This document shows, piece after piece, positions 17,845 through 27,322 of a DNA stretch of 37,491 nt. The stretch comes from a bacterium BMS3Abin03 (GTDB lineage: Bacteria > Bacteroidota > Ignavibacteria > Ignavibacteriales > Ignavibacteriaceae): NCBI GenBank assembly GCA_002898075.1, contig BDSV01000182.1:1-37491 (forward strand), given 5' to 3'. Each line of letters opens with the position of its first letter. Position 1 is the first letter of the stretch. The position numbers were made by a program, and so were the translations under genes. The notes under the pieces were generated by a model, which did no database searches, was not told the DNA's origin, and worked only from the letters and a program-made list of their open reading frames with translations.

Positions 17845-20298
17845 ATGAAGAAGAAAATAGAACTAAATAACAACTGGCATTTTAAAATTGGCGATGAAAT
17901 CACCGGTTACATCCAATTTAAGAAATGGAAGAAGTGTGTTGTTCCCGGCACAGTCCACACAGATTTATTGAAATTAGGACTAATTGAAGATCCGTTTTAC
18001 GAAGATAACGAACTTGAGTTGCGATGGATTAGTGATAGTGATTGGATTTATAGAAATGTATTTGATTATCCGGATGAATTTGAAAAGGAGTCACCGGTTA
18101 TTCTTGTTTTCGACGGGTTAGATACTATTGCAGAAGCCCGGTTGAACAACGAGTCAATCGGCAAGTTCGATAATATGTTCAGAAGATATGAAATCGATAT
18201 CACTTCAAGATTAAAAGAAAAGAATAATGAGCTTGAAATAAAATTCGGTTCACCAACAAAGTTTGCTAAATCTCAGGAAGAAAAGTATGGTAAAATGTAT
18301 GTCGAGTTAAATACGGAAAGAGTCTATACCCGAAAAGCTCAATATTCCTTTGGATGGGATTGGGGACCATATTTTCCTACAATGGGAATTTGGAAACCTA
18401 TATATCTGCTGCAAAAAACAAATGCATCAATTACTAATTTGAAATTCAGCACTATAAATATTTCGGAAAATAAAGCGATGGTAGAAATAACTAATAACAT
18501 CGAAGGTGTTGAAGGGTCTAATTTTATTTTAGATATTAGTTTATCTCTCGATGATAAGGTGATTATAAAAAAGTCAGTTACGAAAGTTAGTAACGAGAGT
18601 AGAGTAAGAATAGAAATAAATAATCCAAAACTTTGGTGGCCCTGTTGCTCCGGTAGTCAGCCGCTTTACAATTTAACAGTGAAATTAATAAATGAGAACA
18701 AACAGGTTATCGATGTAAAGACAAAGAAGGTTGGAGTTAGAATTGTAAAATTATTGTTGAAAGAAAATGGTAATAATACTTTTAAATTTTTAATAAACAA
18801 TAAGGAAATTTTTATCAGGGGTGCTAATTGGATACCACCCGATTCATTTCTTTCAAGGGTAACTAAAGACAAGTATCTTAAACTTTTGTCGTTGGCGAAA
18901 AAAGCCAATTGCAATATGATAAGAGTATGGGGCGGCGGAGTTTATGAACAGGATTTCTTCTACGAGTTGTGTGACTGGCTTGGATTACTTGTATGGCAGG
19001 ACTTTATGTTTACTTGTGGTTCGTATCCGGATGATTCCCGGTTTTTAGAAAATGTTAAAAACGAAGTGATACAAAATGTGGAAAGATTACAATATCATCC
19101 GTCTATCTCTTTGTGGTGCGGAAATAATGAGTGTGAGTGGTTATGGTATCAGAATATAGATAAAGACATAAAAAAGCTGCCGGGATATAAAATTTATCAT
19201 GAGCTAATACCCGACATATTAAATGAGATAGACCCCATGCTTAACTATTGGTCTTCCTCACCTTTTGGAAACGATGAGGACCCAAATGATCAGAGTAGCG
19301 GAAACACTCATCAATGGAATATCTGGAGCAATTGGGTTGATTATTCCGAAGTAAAAAATGATAATAGTTTGTTTGTGTCGGAATTTGGATTCCAGGCACC
19401 GGCAAATATAGAAACTTGGGAAGATGCCTTACAAAAGGAGAATCTTCAATGTAATAATTCTTTATTTGCATTTCACAATAAACAGGTTAAAGGACAGGAA
19501 AGGATTTTCCAATTTTTGTCGGAAAATCTACCAATATCTAATGAATGGAATGATTTTATTTATTTAACACAACTTAATCAGGGGCTGGCTCTTAAAACTT
19601 GTATCGAGCATTGGAGGTCTCATTCGCTTCGAACAAATGGAGCTATTATCTGGCAGCTAAACGACTGCTGGCCCGCAGTAAGCTGGTCGATAATTGACTC
19701 TGATTTAAAACCAAAGCTGTCATATTATTTTGTAAGGGATGTTTTCTTACCGCAGATTATTTCATTTAGCAATGAAGATTCTTGCGTTAAACTTAACTTA
19801 AATAATCATTGCAAAGAAGAAACATTTTATGGTTTCTTAAAGGTCCATATTATCAGACAGCAAACAGGAGAGATTATTGAAGAATATGAGGAAAAAGTAT
19901 CGCTTAATGGTCATAAGAATAATGTAATTTACAATGTATCTACGAGCAAATTAGATAAATATAGTAACTATGTTTTGCTCGCTTCATTGTTTAATGAAAA
20001 ATCTGAACTTGTCTATAGAAATTTTTATATAAAACAAAAATGGAAACATATTAAATTGCCCAAGCCAACGATTGATGTTAAGTTTGAAAGTAAACCAGAT
20101 ACCGGGTACATTTGTTTACGCTCTGACCTACCTTCATTTTTTGTGGATATACATCATCCGCACTTGAATTTTTCGGATAGAGGTTTCATTCTTCTACCGG
20201 GCGAAGAAAAGAAAATTAAAATAGTTAATAATAGCGAAGTTCCTGTTACAACGGATAAGATAAAATTATTTGTACTTAATAATTATTTAGATAGCTGA
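17845..20298 (+). CDS. GH2 beta-mannosidase
   Basis: The protein is 817 aa from ATG 17845; a TTG at 17839 that overlaps the previous stop would add two residues. There is no signal peptide, so it is cytoplasmic. It has the beta-mannosidase layout: jelly-roll start (NNWHFKIGD, VPGTVHTDLLKLGLIEDPFYEDNE), Ig-like domain, then a TIM barrel with NWIPPDSFLSRVTKDKY, MIRVWGGGVYEQDFFYELCDWLGLLVWQDFMF, the acid/base WCGNNECEW (Glu about 429) and the nucleophile in VSEFGFQAP (Glu about 513), and IIWQLNDCWPAVSWS. It removes terminal beta-D-mannose from imported oligosaccharides. This gene fixes the locus as beta-mannan related. Confidence 0.95.
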   Translation: MKKKIELNNNWHFKIGDEITGYIQFKKWKKCVVPGTVHTDLLKLGLIEDPFYEDNELELRWISDSDWIYRNVFDYPDEFEKESPVILVFDGLDTIAEARLNNESIGKFDNMFRRYEIDITSRLKEKNNELEIKFGSPTKFAKSQEEKYGKMYVELNTERVYTRKAQYSFGWDWGPYFPTMGIWKPIYLLQKTNASITNLKFSTINISENKAMVEITNNIEGVEGSNFILDISLSLDDKVIIKKSVTKVSNESRVRIEINNPKLWWPCCSGSQPLYNLTVKLINENKQVIDVKTKKVGVRIVKLLLKENGNNTFKFLINNKEIFIRGANWIPPDSFLSRVTKDKYLKLLSLAKKANCNMIRVWGGGVYEQDFFYELCDWLGLLVWQDFMFTCGSYPDDSRFLENVKNEVIQNVERLQYHPSISLWCGNNECEWLWYQNIDKDIKKLPGYKIYHELIPDILNEIDPMLNYWSSSPFGNDEDPNDQSSGNTHQWNIWSNWVDYSEVKNDNSLFVSEFGFQAPANIETWEDALQKENLQCNNSLFAFHNKQVKGQERIFQFLSENLPISNEWNDFIYLTQLNQGLALKTCIEHWRSHSLRTNGAIIWQLNDCWPAVSWSIIDSDLKPKLSYYFVRDVFLPQIISFSNEDSCVKLNLNNHCKEETFYGFLKVHIIRQQTGEIIEEYEEKVSLNGHKNNVIYNVSTSKLDKYSNYVLLASLFNEKSELVYRNFYIKQKWKHIKLPKPTIDVKFESKPDTGYICLRSDLPSFFVDIHHPHLNFSDRGFILLPGEEKKIKIVNNSEVPVTTDKIKLFVLNNYLDS

Positions 20299-20308
20299 AT
20301 CAAGATTA

Positions 20309-21559
20309 ATGTTGATAAAAAGGAAAAATATTTTCATAAAACCGGATCAAAAACGGGTTCTATTATTGCCGTTTAAACTGAATAACAAAAAACGCATCAA
20401 TAGAATTGTAAAGTATGTATTTGATCTTTCCGGACAGGAAATTGAAAGTACTGTTGAAAAAGTTATTAAAGAATTCGGAGACAGGCATAGAGATTTTATT
20501 AAAAAATGTTCGGCACGCTATGATGAAATTAAAAAATTTATTGAGATGGATAAAAAAGTTAACGATAATTCTAAAATACTAATAGGTTCATATTTTCTTA
20601 AAGAGTATTCAGTAGAATCTGCGGCTTTGTTTAATCCTTCAATCGTCTGGCATCCGGATCAATCCGGTCTTGATGCAGGAAAACGCCGTTTTATCCTGAG
20701 CTTAAGAGCTGCCGGCGAGGGACATATTTCATCGATCGTTTTTCGAACAGGTATAATTGATAGCGATTGTAATATAACTTTGGAAGAACAGAATAAATAT
20801 GTAACTGCTCCCGGTAAAGTTTCAGTAAATGGAGCGGATTACACAGTGATTTTCGATGCCGACACGGATATAAGCGAGCGAATAATATTTCCGCTAACGC
20901 CGGATGAGTCGAACGGAATTGAAGATGCCAGATTTGCCGGGTTTACATCCGCAAATGAAAATTCTTACTGTGCAGCTTACACGGCTTATGACGGTAATAA
21001 TATAACCTCCAAATTAATTCAAACAAATGATTTCACTAAATTCAAGGTTAGAACTTTAATCGGTTCAGAATCGAAAAACAAAGGGATGGCGCTCTTCCCG
21101 AAAAAGATTAATGATAAGTATGCGATGCTCTCTAGGCAGGATAATGAAAACTTATATGTAATGTATTCTGAAAATATTTATTCCTGGAATAGCAAAAAGC
21201 TTTTGCATAATCCGGAATTCTCCTGGGAAATGGTACAAATTGGTAGCTGTGGTTCACCGATTGAAACTGAAGAGGGCTGGCTGGTAATAATTCACGGTGT
21301 TGGTCCTTTAAGAAAGTATGCGATTAGTGCGATTTTACTCGATCCGGAAGATCCAACCAAAGTTATCGGAAAATTGAAGCAGCCGTTATTGGAACCGAAT
21401 GACGAAGAAAGGGAAGGGTATGTCCCCAATGTTGTATATAGCTGCGGAGGAATAATTCATAATTCCAAACTAATTTTACCGTATGCAGTTTCCGATTACA
21501 CAACAAGTTTCGCTGTTATTGATATGAAGGAATTACTTAATGAGTTAATCAAAAAATAA
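20309..21559 (+). CDS. Divergent GH130-like protein with N-terminal extension
   Basis: The protein is 416 aa with no signal peptide. Residues about 1-90 are a charged helical extension absent from the upstream GH130. The rest keeps the propeller: AALFNPSIVWHPDQSG, GIEDARFAGF (catalytic-type Asp about 206, with Ala where the classic motif has Pro), GMALFPKKI, SPIETEEGWLVIIHGVG, and VPNVVYSCGGIIHNSKLILPY. In place of the phosphorylase DRP motif it has LSRQDNEN, so phosphate use is uncertain; hydrolysis or a different linkage is possible. Relatives are often annotated only as GH130/glycosidase-like. It starts 10 bp after the beta-mannosidase gene, so a complementary linkage preference is likely. 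Confidence 0.8.
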   Translation: MLIKRKNIFIKPDQKRVLLLPFKLNNKKRINRIVKYVFDLSGQEIESTVEKVIKEFGDRHRDFIKKCSARYDEIKKFIEMDKKVNDNSKILIGSYFLKEYSVESAALFNPSIVWHPDQSGLDAGKRRFILSLRAAGEGHISSIVFRTGIIDSDCNITLEEQNKYVTAPGKVSVNGADYTVIFDADTDISERIIFPLTPDESNGIEDARFAGFTSANENSYCAAYTAYDGNNITSKLIQTNDFTKFKVRTLIGSESKNKGMALFPKKINDKYAMLSRQDNENLYVMYSENIYSWNSKKLLHNPEFSWEMVQIGSCGSPIETEEGWLVIIHGVGPLRKYAISAILLDPEDPTKVIGKLKQPLLEPNDEEREGYVPNVVYSCGGIIHNSKLILPYAVSDYTTSFAVIDMKELLNELIKK

Positions 21560-21622
21560 TTGTATTTCAGTTGGTTATAGAAAAATTGATTGGATATTAA
21601 TTAACAGGATAAAATCTGATAA

Positions 21623-22723
21623 ATGGCAGAAGTAGTATTAAATAATGTATCCAAAATATACGAAGGCAAAAGCGAAGTTGTTCAAAACATAACTCTTAAG
21701 GTAAAAGATAAAGAGTTTTTAGTGCTCGTTGGTCCTTCGGGCTGCGGAAAAACTACAACGTTAAGAATGATTGCAGGGTTGGAGGAAATTACTTCAGGAG
21801 AAATTTATATCGACGATAAATTGGTTAATGATGTTCCGCCGAAGGATAGAGATATTGCAATGGTTTTTCAGAACTATGCTTTGTATCCGCATATGACTGT
21901 TCTCGATAATATGGCTTTTGGATTGAAGCTGAGGAAAATCAACAAAGAAGATATTAAAGAAAGAGTTGATATTGCAGCAAGAATTCTGGGACTTGAATCT
22001 TATCTTAATCGAAAACCAAGAGCATTATCGGGCGGACAAAGACAGAGAGTTGCCGTTGGAAGAGCAATTGTAAGAAATCCAAAAGTATTTTTATTCGATG
22101 AACCGCTGAGTAATTTGGATGCGAAATTAAGAGTTCAAATGAGAACAGAAATTTCAAAATTACATAAAAAATTAGAAGCAACAATAATATACGTAACACA
22201 TGATCAAACAGAAGCGATGACAATGGGAGACAGGATTGTTGTAATGAAAGACGGAATAGTTAATCAGATTGATACTCCGTTAAATATATATAATCATCCC
22301 GAAAATTTATTTGTTGCCGGATTTATAGGAAGTCCCTCGATGAATTTTATTAATGGGAAAATTATAGAAGATGGCGGGCTTAAATTTGCATCCGAGGACG
22401 GATCGTTTTGTTTAGATCTAAAATTATCTGATAATGATATTTTACGAAAGTATTTTAATAATTCAGTTGTACTTGGTATTCGTCCCGAAGATATTTATCA
22501 CGTAGCTGATGATAACCTAAACTTACAAAAGCACCGTGCAACATTAGAAGTTGCCGAACCGATGGGGAATGAAATATTTCTCTATTTTACAATTTGCAGC
22601 ACTCAAATAATTGCAAGAGTAAAGGCAGTCGATAAACCTGAAACCGGTTCGGAGATTGATTTGTTTTTTGATTTAGCCAAACTTTATTTCTTTGATAAAA
22701 ATACCGGAAAGAGAATCAGTTAA
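21623..22723 (+). CDS. Sugar ABC transporter ATPase (MalK/MsmK/UgpC type)
   Basis: The protein is 366 aa. It has Walker A GPSGCGKTTT (about 37-46), Q-loop QNYALYPHMTV, signature LSGGQRQRVAVGRA, Walker B VFLFDEPLSNLD and the H-loop YVTHDQTEAM. A C-terminal TOBE/OB regulatory part follows (GFIGSPSMNFINGKI, LGIRPEDI). It is the energy unit for the two permeases upstream, although it is placed last in the locus. ATPases of this subfamily can serve more than one importer. Confidence 0.95.
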   Translation: MAEVVLNNVSKIYEGKSEVVQNITLKVKDKEFLVLVGPSGCGKTTTLRMIAGLEEITSGEIYIDDKLVNDVPPKDRDIAMVFQNYALYPHMTVLDNMAFGLKLRKINKEDIKERVDIAARILGLESYLNRKPRALSGGQRQRVAVGRAIVRNPKVFLFDEPLSNLDAKLRVQMRTEISKLHKKLEATIIYVTHDQTEAMTMGDRIVVMKDGIVNQIDTPLNIYNHPENLFVAGFIGSPSMNFINGKIIEDGGLKFASEDGSFCLDLKLSDNDILRKYFNNSVVLGIRPEDIYHVADDNLNLQKHRATLEVAEPMGNEIFLYFTICSTQIIARVKAVDKPETGSEIDLFFDLAKLYFFDKNTGKRIS

Positions 22724-23014
22724 TCTTCAAATAAAATTTCTTTGAGAGCAACCAATACTAAAAGTGAAATTTGCATATTAGCGGCTAATTCTTTTGCAAA
22801 CAAAATAACGATTTGCTTATTACTGCTATAGTGAAAATAAAAATAAAAAACTTAAAATAGTGCATAGCTCAATTAATAATATTTGAATTAGATGTTTGTA
22901 TCTCATTTATCAAATAATTTTTTTGTAGGTTAATTGAACAAAAAGTATAAATTACCGTCTAATACTCTTGAAATTTATTTTGTTTGATTATATTTTTTAT
23001 CCTTAAAAAAATTA
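22724..23014. other. AT-rich intergenic region between sugar locus and Gld-type cassette
   Basis: About 290 bp of AT-rich DNA. I see no clear terminator hairpin. A minus-strand stretch near 22730-22830 reads as about 40 hydrophobic and helical residues but lacks a credible start, so no gene is called. Confidence 0.5.
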
Positions 23015-23956
23015 ATGGTTATTATGGGTATTGTTGTTTCTAATCTAACGAAAAAATTCGGATCACAGAGAGCAGTAGATAACATATCTTTTGAAGTCCG
23101 TACCGGTGAAATTGTGGGTTTCTTAGGACCCAACGGGGCGGGCAAAACCACAACAATGAAAATCATTACATGTTATATGGCACCAAACGAGGGCGATGTA
23201 CATGTTAATGATTTGTCCATTCTCGAAAATGCCGATGAGATAAAAAAGAAGATCGGCTATCTTCCCGAAGATAATCCTTTATATGACGATATGCTTATGC
23301 TCGAATACCTCGAGTTCGTTGCCGAGTTACAGAATGTGCCTAAAGATAAAGTACGGGATAGAATTTCAGAGATGATTTATGTTTGCGGGCTGGATGTTGA
23401 AAAGCATAAGAAGATTGCCGAGCTTTCTAAAGGATATAAGCAAAGAGTCGGGCTGGCACAGGCGATGATTCACGATCCGGAAATATTAATACTCGATGAG
23501 CCCACAACAGGGCTTGATCCCAACCAGATAGTTGAAATTAGAAAACTTATTCGTGAACTCGGTAAGCAGAAAACTGTAATACTCAGTACACATATATTAC
23601 CTGAAGTTGAAGCCACTTGCGATAGAATATTAATCATCAATAAAGGAAAAATTGTAGCCGACGGAACAGCCGAAATGCTCAGGCAGAGTGCGCAGGGAGA
23701 TGAAGTACTCCGGGTACAGATTGCAGAACCCGAAATAAGGGACCAGGTATATACGGCAATTCAGCATCTTGATTCCGTTGCGGTTGTTAATTTCGATAAG
23801 GTAAGTAAAAATTCGTTTATAGTAAACTGTAAACAAGGTAATGTATCGCGTAAAGATATTTTTAATATGTGTGTACAAAATAATTGGGTGTTAACTGAAA
23901 TGACACCGATTGAAACTAAGCTTGAAGATATTTTCAGAGAATTAACAATAAATTAA
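23015..23956 (+). CDS. GldA-like ABC transporter ATPase
   Basis: The protein is 313 aa; ATG 23024 is an alternative start (MGIVVSNLTKKFG). It has Walker A GPNGAGKTTT (about 38-47), IGYLPEDNPLYDDM, signature LSKGYKQRVGLAQAM, Walker B LILDEPTTGLDP and STHILPEVE. These match the CcmA/NatA type closest to gliding-motility GldA. The next genes supply the GldF-like permease, the GldG-like protein and a DUF4340-like protein, so the four form one envelope ABC system. GldA homologues are widespread in non-gliding relatives, so gliding itself should not be assumed. Confidence 0.92.
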   Translation: MVIMGIVVSNLTKKFGSQRAVDNISFEVRTGEIVGFLGPNGAGKTTTMKIITCYMAPNEGDVHVNDLSILENADEIKKKIGYLPEDNPLYDDMLMLEYLEFVAELQNVPKDKVRDRISEMIYVCGLDVEKHKKIAELSKGYKQRVGLAQAMIHDPEILILDEPTTGLDPNQIVEIRKLIRELGKQKTVILSTHILPEVEATCDRILIINKGKIVADGTAEMLRQSAQGDEVLRVQIAEPEIRDQVYTAIQHLDSVAVVNFDKVSKNSFIVNCKQGNVSRKDIFNMCVQNNWVLTEMTPIETKLEDIFRELTIN

Positions 23957-23958
23957 TT

Positions 23959-24684
23959 ATGAACTCAGTCTGGACAATAGCGAAAAAGGAATTAAATTCA
24001 TTTTTTAATTCGCTTATAGCATATATTCTTTTAATTGCATTTTTAGGAATAAGCGGCTTCTTCACATGGCTGTTCGGTTCTGATATATTTCTTATCGGAC
24101 AGGCGACGCTTCAGCCGTTTTTTTCTATTGCATACTTTACACTTTTCTTCTTCATTCCAGCGTTAACTATGCGAATGTTTGCTGAAGAAAAACGCAGCGG
24201 AACACTCGAGCTGTTACTTACAAAGCCGGTTTCCGATTGGGATGTGGTGCTTGGAAAATTTCTTGCAGCGTTGTTATTAATTATCGTTGCATTGGCATTG
24301 ACATTGCCTTATTACCTGACAGTATGGGCAATAGGTCCCATCGATCAGGGTGCAGTTTGGTGCGGTTACTTCGGTTTGATTCTTATGAGCATGGTCTATA
24401 TTGCCATAGGATTATTTACCAGCAGTATAACGAATAATCAAATTGTTGCTTTTCTTCTCGCGTTATTTATCGGTGTGTTTTTGCTAATCATTTTCAATGT
24501 GCTTGCGAGTAACTTTACCGGAATAACGGGACAGTTGCTGAATTATTTTAGTATGTCATCCCATTTCGATTCCATCTCACGCGGTGTTATCGACTCACGG
24601 GATATTTTATACTTTCTTTCCATTACCTTTTTTGGTTTGGTTTTGGCAGAGGCTTCTTTATCTAAAAGAAATATTGTGGATTAA
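23959..24684 (+). CDS. GldF-like ABC-2 permease
   Basis: The protein is 241 aa with about six membrane segments. It has the ABC-2 pattern: N-terminal KKELNSFFNSLIAYILLIAF, PALTMRMFAEEKRSGTLELLLTKPVSDWDVVLGKF, then paired hydrophobic spans. It starts 2 bp after the ATPase stop. It is the membrane channel of the cassette. Confidence 0.9.
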   Translation: MNSVWTIAKKELNSFFNSLIAYILLIAFLGISGFFTWLFGSDIFLIGQATLQPFFSIAYFTLFFFIPALTMRMFAEEKRSGTLELLLTKPVSDWDVVLGKFLAALLLIIVALALTLPYYLTVWAIGPIDQGAVWCGYFGLILMSMVYIAIGLFTSSITNNQIVAFLLALFIGVFLLIIFNVLASNFTGITGQLLNYFSMSSHFDSISRGVIDSRDILYFLSITFFGLVLAEASLSKRNIVD

Positions 24685-24693
24685 TTTGTAATT

Positions 24694-26229
24694 ATGCTTA
24701 CACGTAAAAAAGTACAAAGTTCGGTTTTACTCATTTTCGGAATTCTTATACTGGTAAACTTAATAGCCAGTAGATTTTTCTTCAGGTTGGATTTTACGGA
24801 AGACCAAAGATACAGCTTAAGCGATGCAACTAAAAATATTCTTGCATCTTTGGATGAACCTATAACTATAACTGCTTATTTCTCCGAAGATTTACCGCCC
24901 GACATTGAAAAAGTTCGGCAGGATTTCAGAGACTTGCTTGTTGAGTATGCAAGTTATTCTAACGGACAGATTGTTTATGAATTCGTCAATCCGAGCGAAA
25001 ACCAGAAAACCGAAATGAAAGCCCAGCAAAACGGGATAAGACCTATAATGATAAAGGTTCGCGAGCGCGATCAGATGAAACAGCAGCGGGCTTATTTGGG
25101 AGCGCTGTTACAAATGGGCGGGAAGAAGGAAGTGATACCTTTTATTCAGCCGGGTGCTGCAATGGAATATGCCTTATCTTCCAGCATTAAAAAATTATCC
25201 GTTAAAGAAAAACCGAAGATTGCAATATTACAAGGCAACGGTGAACCGGGGCTTTCGGCGATACCTCAGTTGTTAAAGCAGCTATCCGTAATGTATAATG
25301 TTCAGACAGTTGAATTCAGCGATACGGCAGGTATTCCTTCCAGTGTTAAAACACTTGTAATCATTGCTCCGAAGGATACGATACCTTCAAAGTATTTTAA
25401 ATATCTCGATGATTTTCTTGCTCGCGGAGGAGGGCTGTTGGTAGCATTAAACAGGGTTGAAGGCGATTTGAGCCAGGGAATAGGTAAAGATAATTATACC
25501 GGTTTATCCGATTGGCTGAAAGAGAAAGGTGTTGAAATAGAAAAGAACTTTTTACTCGATGCAAACTCCGGTAGTGTGATGGTACGGCAGCAGCAGGGAA
25601 TGTTTGTAATGAATACGCCGGTAAAATTTCCGTATATCCCAATCATCACTAAGTTTGCGAAACATCCTATCACTGAGGGTATTGAATCTGTTATGATGCC
25701 TTTCGTCAGCTCGATTCAGTTAAATCCTAAAGATACAACTATTGTAATGTATCCTATTGCTACTACTTCAGAAAGAACCGGTATTCAAACTCTGCCTGTC
25801 TATTTCGATGTTATGAAAAATTGGACCAAATCAGATTTCGGGATGTCTTCATTACCCGTTGCAGTTGTTGTTGAAGGTAAAATATCGGGTAATGTCGATT
25901 CTAAAATGGTCGTCTTTAGTGATGGTGATTTTGCGGTTAACGGTGAAGGGCAGCAGGCACAACAGCTTCAGCAGGATAACGTAAGCTTAATGGCTAATGC
26001 AATCGATTGGCTTTCGGACGATACAGGGTTGATTGAGCTGAGAACAAAGGGTATAACTTCCAGACCTATCGATGCGTCGCTGGAAGACAGTACTAAATCG
26101 TTATTAAAATATTTGAACTTTCTTTTACCGATCTTCCTTGTTATTCTTTACGGAATATTCAGATTCCAACGGAGAAGAAAATTAAGAAACAAACTAAAGA
26201 ATATGACCTATGTTCCGGAAAACAAATAA
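24694..26229 (+). CDS. GldG-family membrane-anchored ABC-system protein
   Basis: The protein is 511 aa with an N-terminal membrane segment (SVLLIFGILILVNLIASRFFFRLDFTEDQRYSLS) and a C-terminal one (LLKYLNFLLPIFLVILYGIFRFQRRRK). The large periplasmic part between is the GldG/ABC_transp_aux type: LDEPITITAYFSEDLPP, ALSSSIKKL, IAILQGNGEPGLS, DDFLARGGGLLVALNRVEG, MVVFSDGDFAVN. It likely works with the GldA/GldF-like pair. The exported or moved substrate is unknown. Confidence 0.9.
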   Translation: MLTRKKVQSSVLLIFGILILVNLIASRFFFRLDFTEDQRYSLSDATKNILASLDEPITITAYFSEDLPPDIEKVRQDFRDLLVEYASYSNGQIVYEFVNPSENQKTEMKAQQNGIRPIMIKVRERDQMKQQRAYLGALLQMGGKKEVIPFIQPGAAMEYALSSSIKKLSVKEKPKIAILQGNGEPGLSAIPQLLKQLSVMYNVQTVEFSDTAGIPSSVKTLVIIAPKDTIPSKYFKYLDDFLARGGGLLVALNRVEGDLSQGIGKDNYTGLSDWLKEKGVEIEKNFLLDANSGSVMVRQQQGMFVMNTPVKFPYIPIITKFAKHPITEGIESVMMPFVSSIQLNPKDTTIVMYPIATTSERTGIQTLPVYFDVMKNWTKSDFGMSSLPVAVVVEGKISGNVDSKMVVFSDGDFAVNGEGQQAQQLQQDNVSLMANAIDWLSDDTGLIELRTKGITSRPIDASLEDSTKSLLKYLNFLLPIFLVILYGIFRFQRRRKLRNKLKNMTYVPENK

Positions 26230-27145
26230 TAAAGTACTCGGATTTATTTTTATCCTGCTTTTAGTAATTGTTATAGTTGCGTATCTCTCAGATGCGGGAA
26301 AAGAAGAAAGAACGTTTCGCGAAGAGTTGGTAAATATCGACACAACTGCCGTAACCAAAATCGTGATTAACACCAAGTCCAATAATTATAAACCGTTCAG
26401 CATATATAAGAGCGGTAAGGGATGGCTGATTGAACTAAAGAATGGTAAAACCGCTTCAGTAAAAGACGAGAGGGTAAAACAGATATTAAATGAACTTGTA
26501 AAAATTAAACCGAAACGTCTCGCTGCAAGAGGAGAAGATAAATGGAGTGAGTTTCAGGTTAAACCGGACTCTTCAGGAACACGCGTGCAGGTATATGAGG
26601 GCGATGATGCTACTCTCGATATTATTTTAGGACGGCTAAATTATATTCCCCAACCGCGAAGTGTTTCAACTTATGTACGTCTTTACAACGATACCGATGT
26701 TTATGAAGTAAACGGATTTCTCGCGTTAACATTTAATCAGGGAGCAGATTCGTTCAGGGATAATACGATTATCAAAAGTGATCAAAATATGTGGAATGAA
26801 CTGCAATTCAATTATCCTGCCGATTCATCTTTTACATTAATTAAAACCGGTAATAAGTGGTTTATTAATAATGTTGAAACCGATTCGGTGAAAACAGCAG
26901 CAGTGCTGAGAAAATTAGCTGCTTTTATGAGATCAAATTTTGCGGATGATATCGAAGTCCCGGCGGGGAAAAGTCCTTCCTATCAGCTTACAATTAAAGG
27001 AAAAGAAATAAACCCGATTGAAGTTAAAGCTTATGTAGATTCATCTTATTATGTTGTTACCACAAATCAAAATCCCGGGACAAAGTTTGATGGAAAAACT
27101 TTTGGTAAAGATCTGTTCGTCAACAAAAGTACATTCTTCAAGTAA
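26210..27145 (+). CDS. DUF4340-type envelope protein partner of the Gld-like ABC system
   Basis: The protein is 311 aa. It starts 20 bp inside the end of the GldG-like gene, indicating translational coupling. An N-terminal membrane segment (VLGFIFILLLVIVIVAYLSD) is followed by a soluble exterior part with repeated beta-rich units (IYKSGKGWLIEL, VKDERVKQILNELVKIKPKRLAA, FTLIKTGNKWFINN) typical of DUF4340. Such proteins commonly follow GldG homologues; their role is unknown. Confidence 0.8.
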   Translation: MFRKTNNKVLGFIFILLLVIVIVAYLSDAGKEERTFREELVNIDTTAVTKIVINTKSNNYKPFSIYKSGKGWLIELKNGKTASVKDERVKQILNELVKIKPKRLAARGEDKWSEFQVKPDSSGTRVQVYEGDDATLDIILGRLNYIPQPRSVSTYVRLYNDTDVYEVNGFLALTFNQGADSFRDNTIIKSDQNMWNELQFNYPADSSFTLIKTGNKWFINNVETDSVKTAAVLRKLAAFMRSNFADDIEVPAGKSPSYQLTIKGKEINPIEVKAYVDSSYYVVTTNQNPGTKFDGKTFGKDLFVNKSTFFK

Positions 27146-27322
27146 AATTCTTAAACGTTCCCCCTCATCATTTCTGTTTTTACAGTTCAATACTGAATCA
27201 ATTTCTTAAATCGAGATTTTTGAAATCCTCAATTCCCTCTATTTTCTGGATTTTTCAGTCCGGCATCTCATTTGGTTTAATACTTTTACGAAGTGTCATA
27301 TTAATAACCTAATGAGTTTGTT

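Noticed and set aside
22730-22840. Minus-strand hydrophobic/helical stretch of about 40 codons (LFAKELAANMQISLLVLVAL)
   Set aside because: There is no start codon before most of it and no ribosome site or neighbour to support it.
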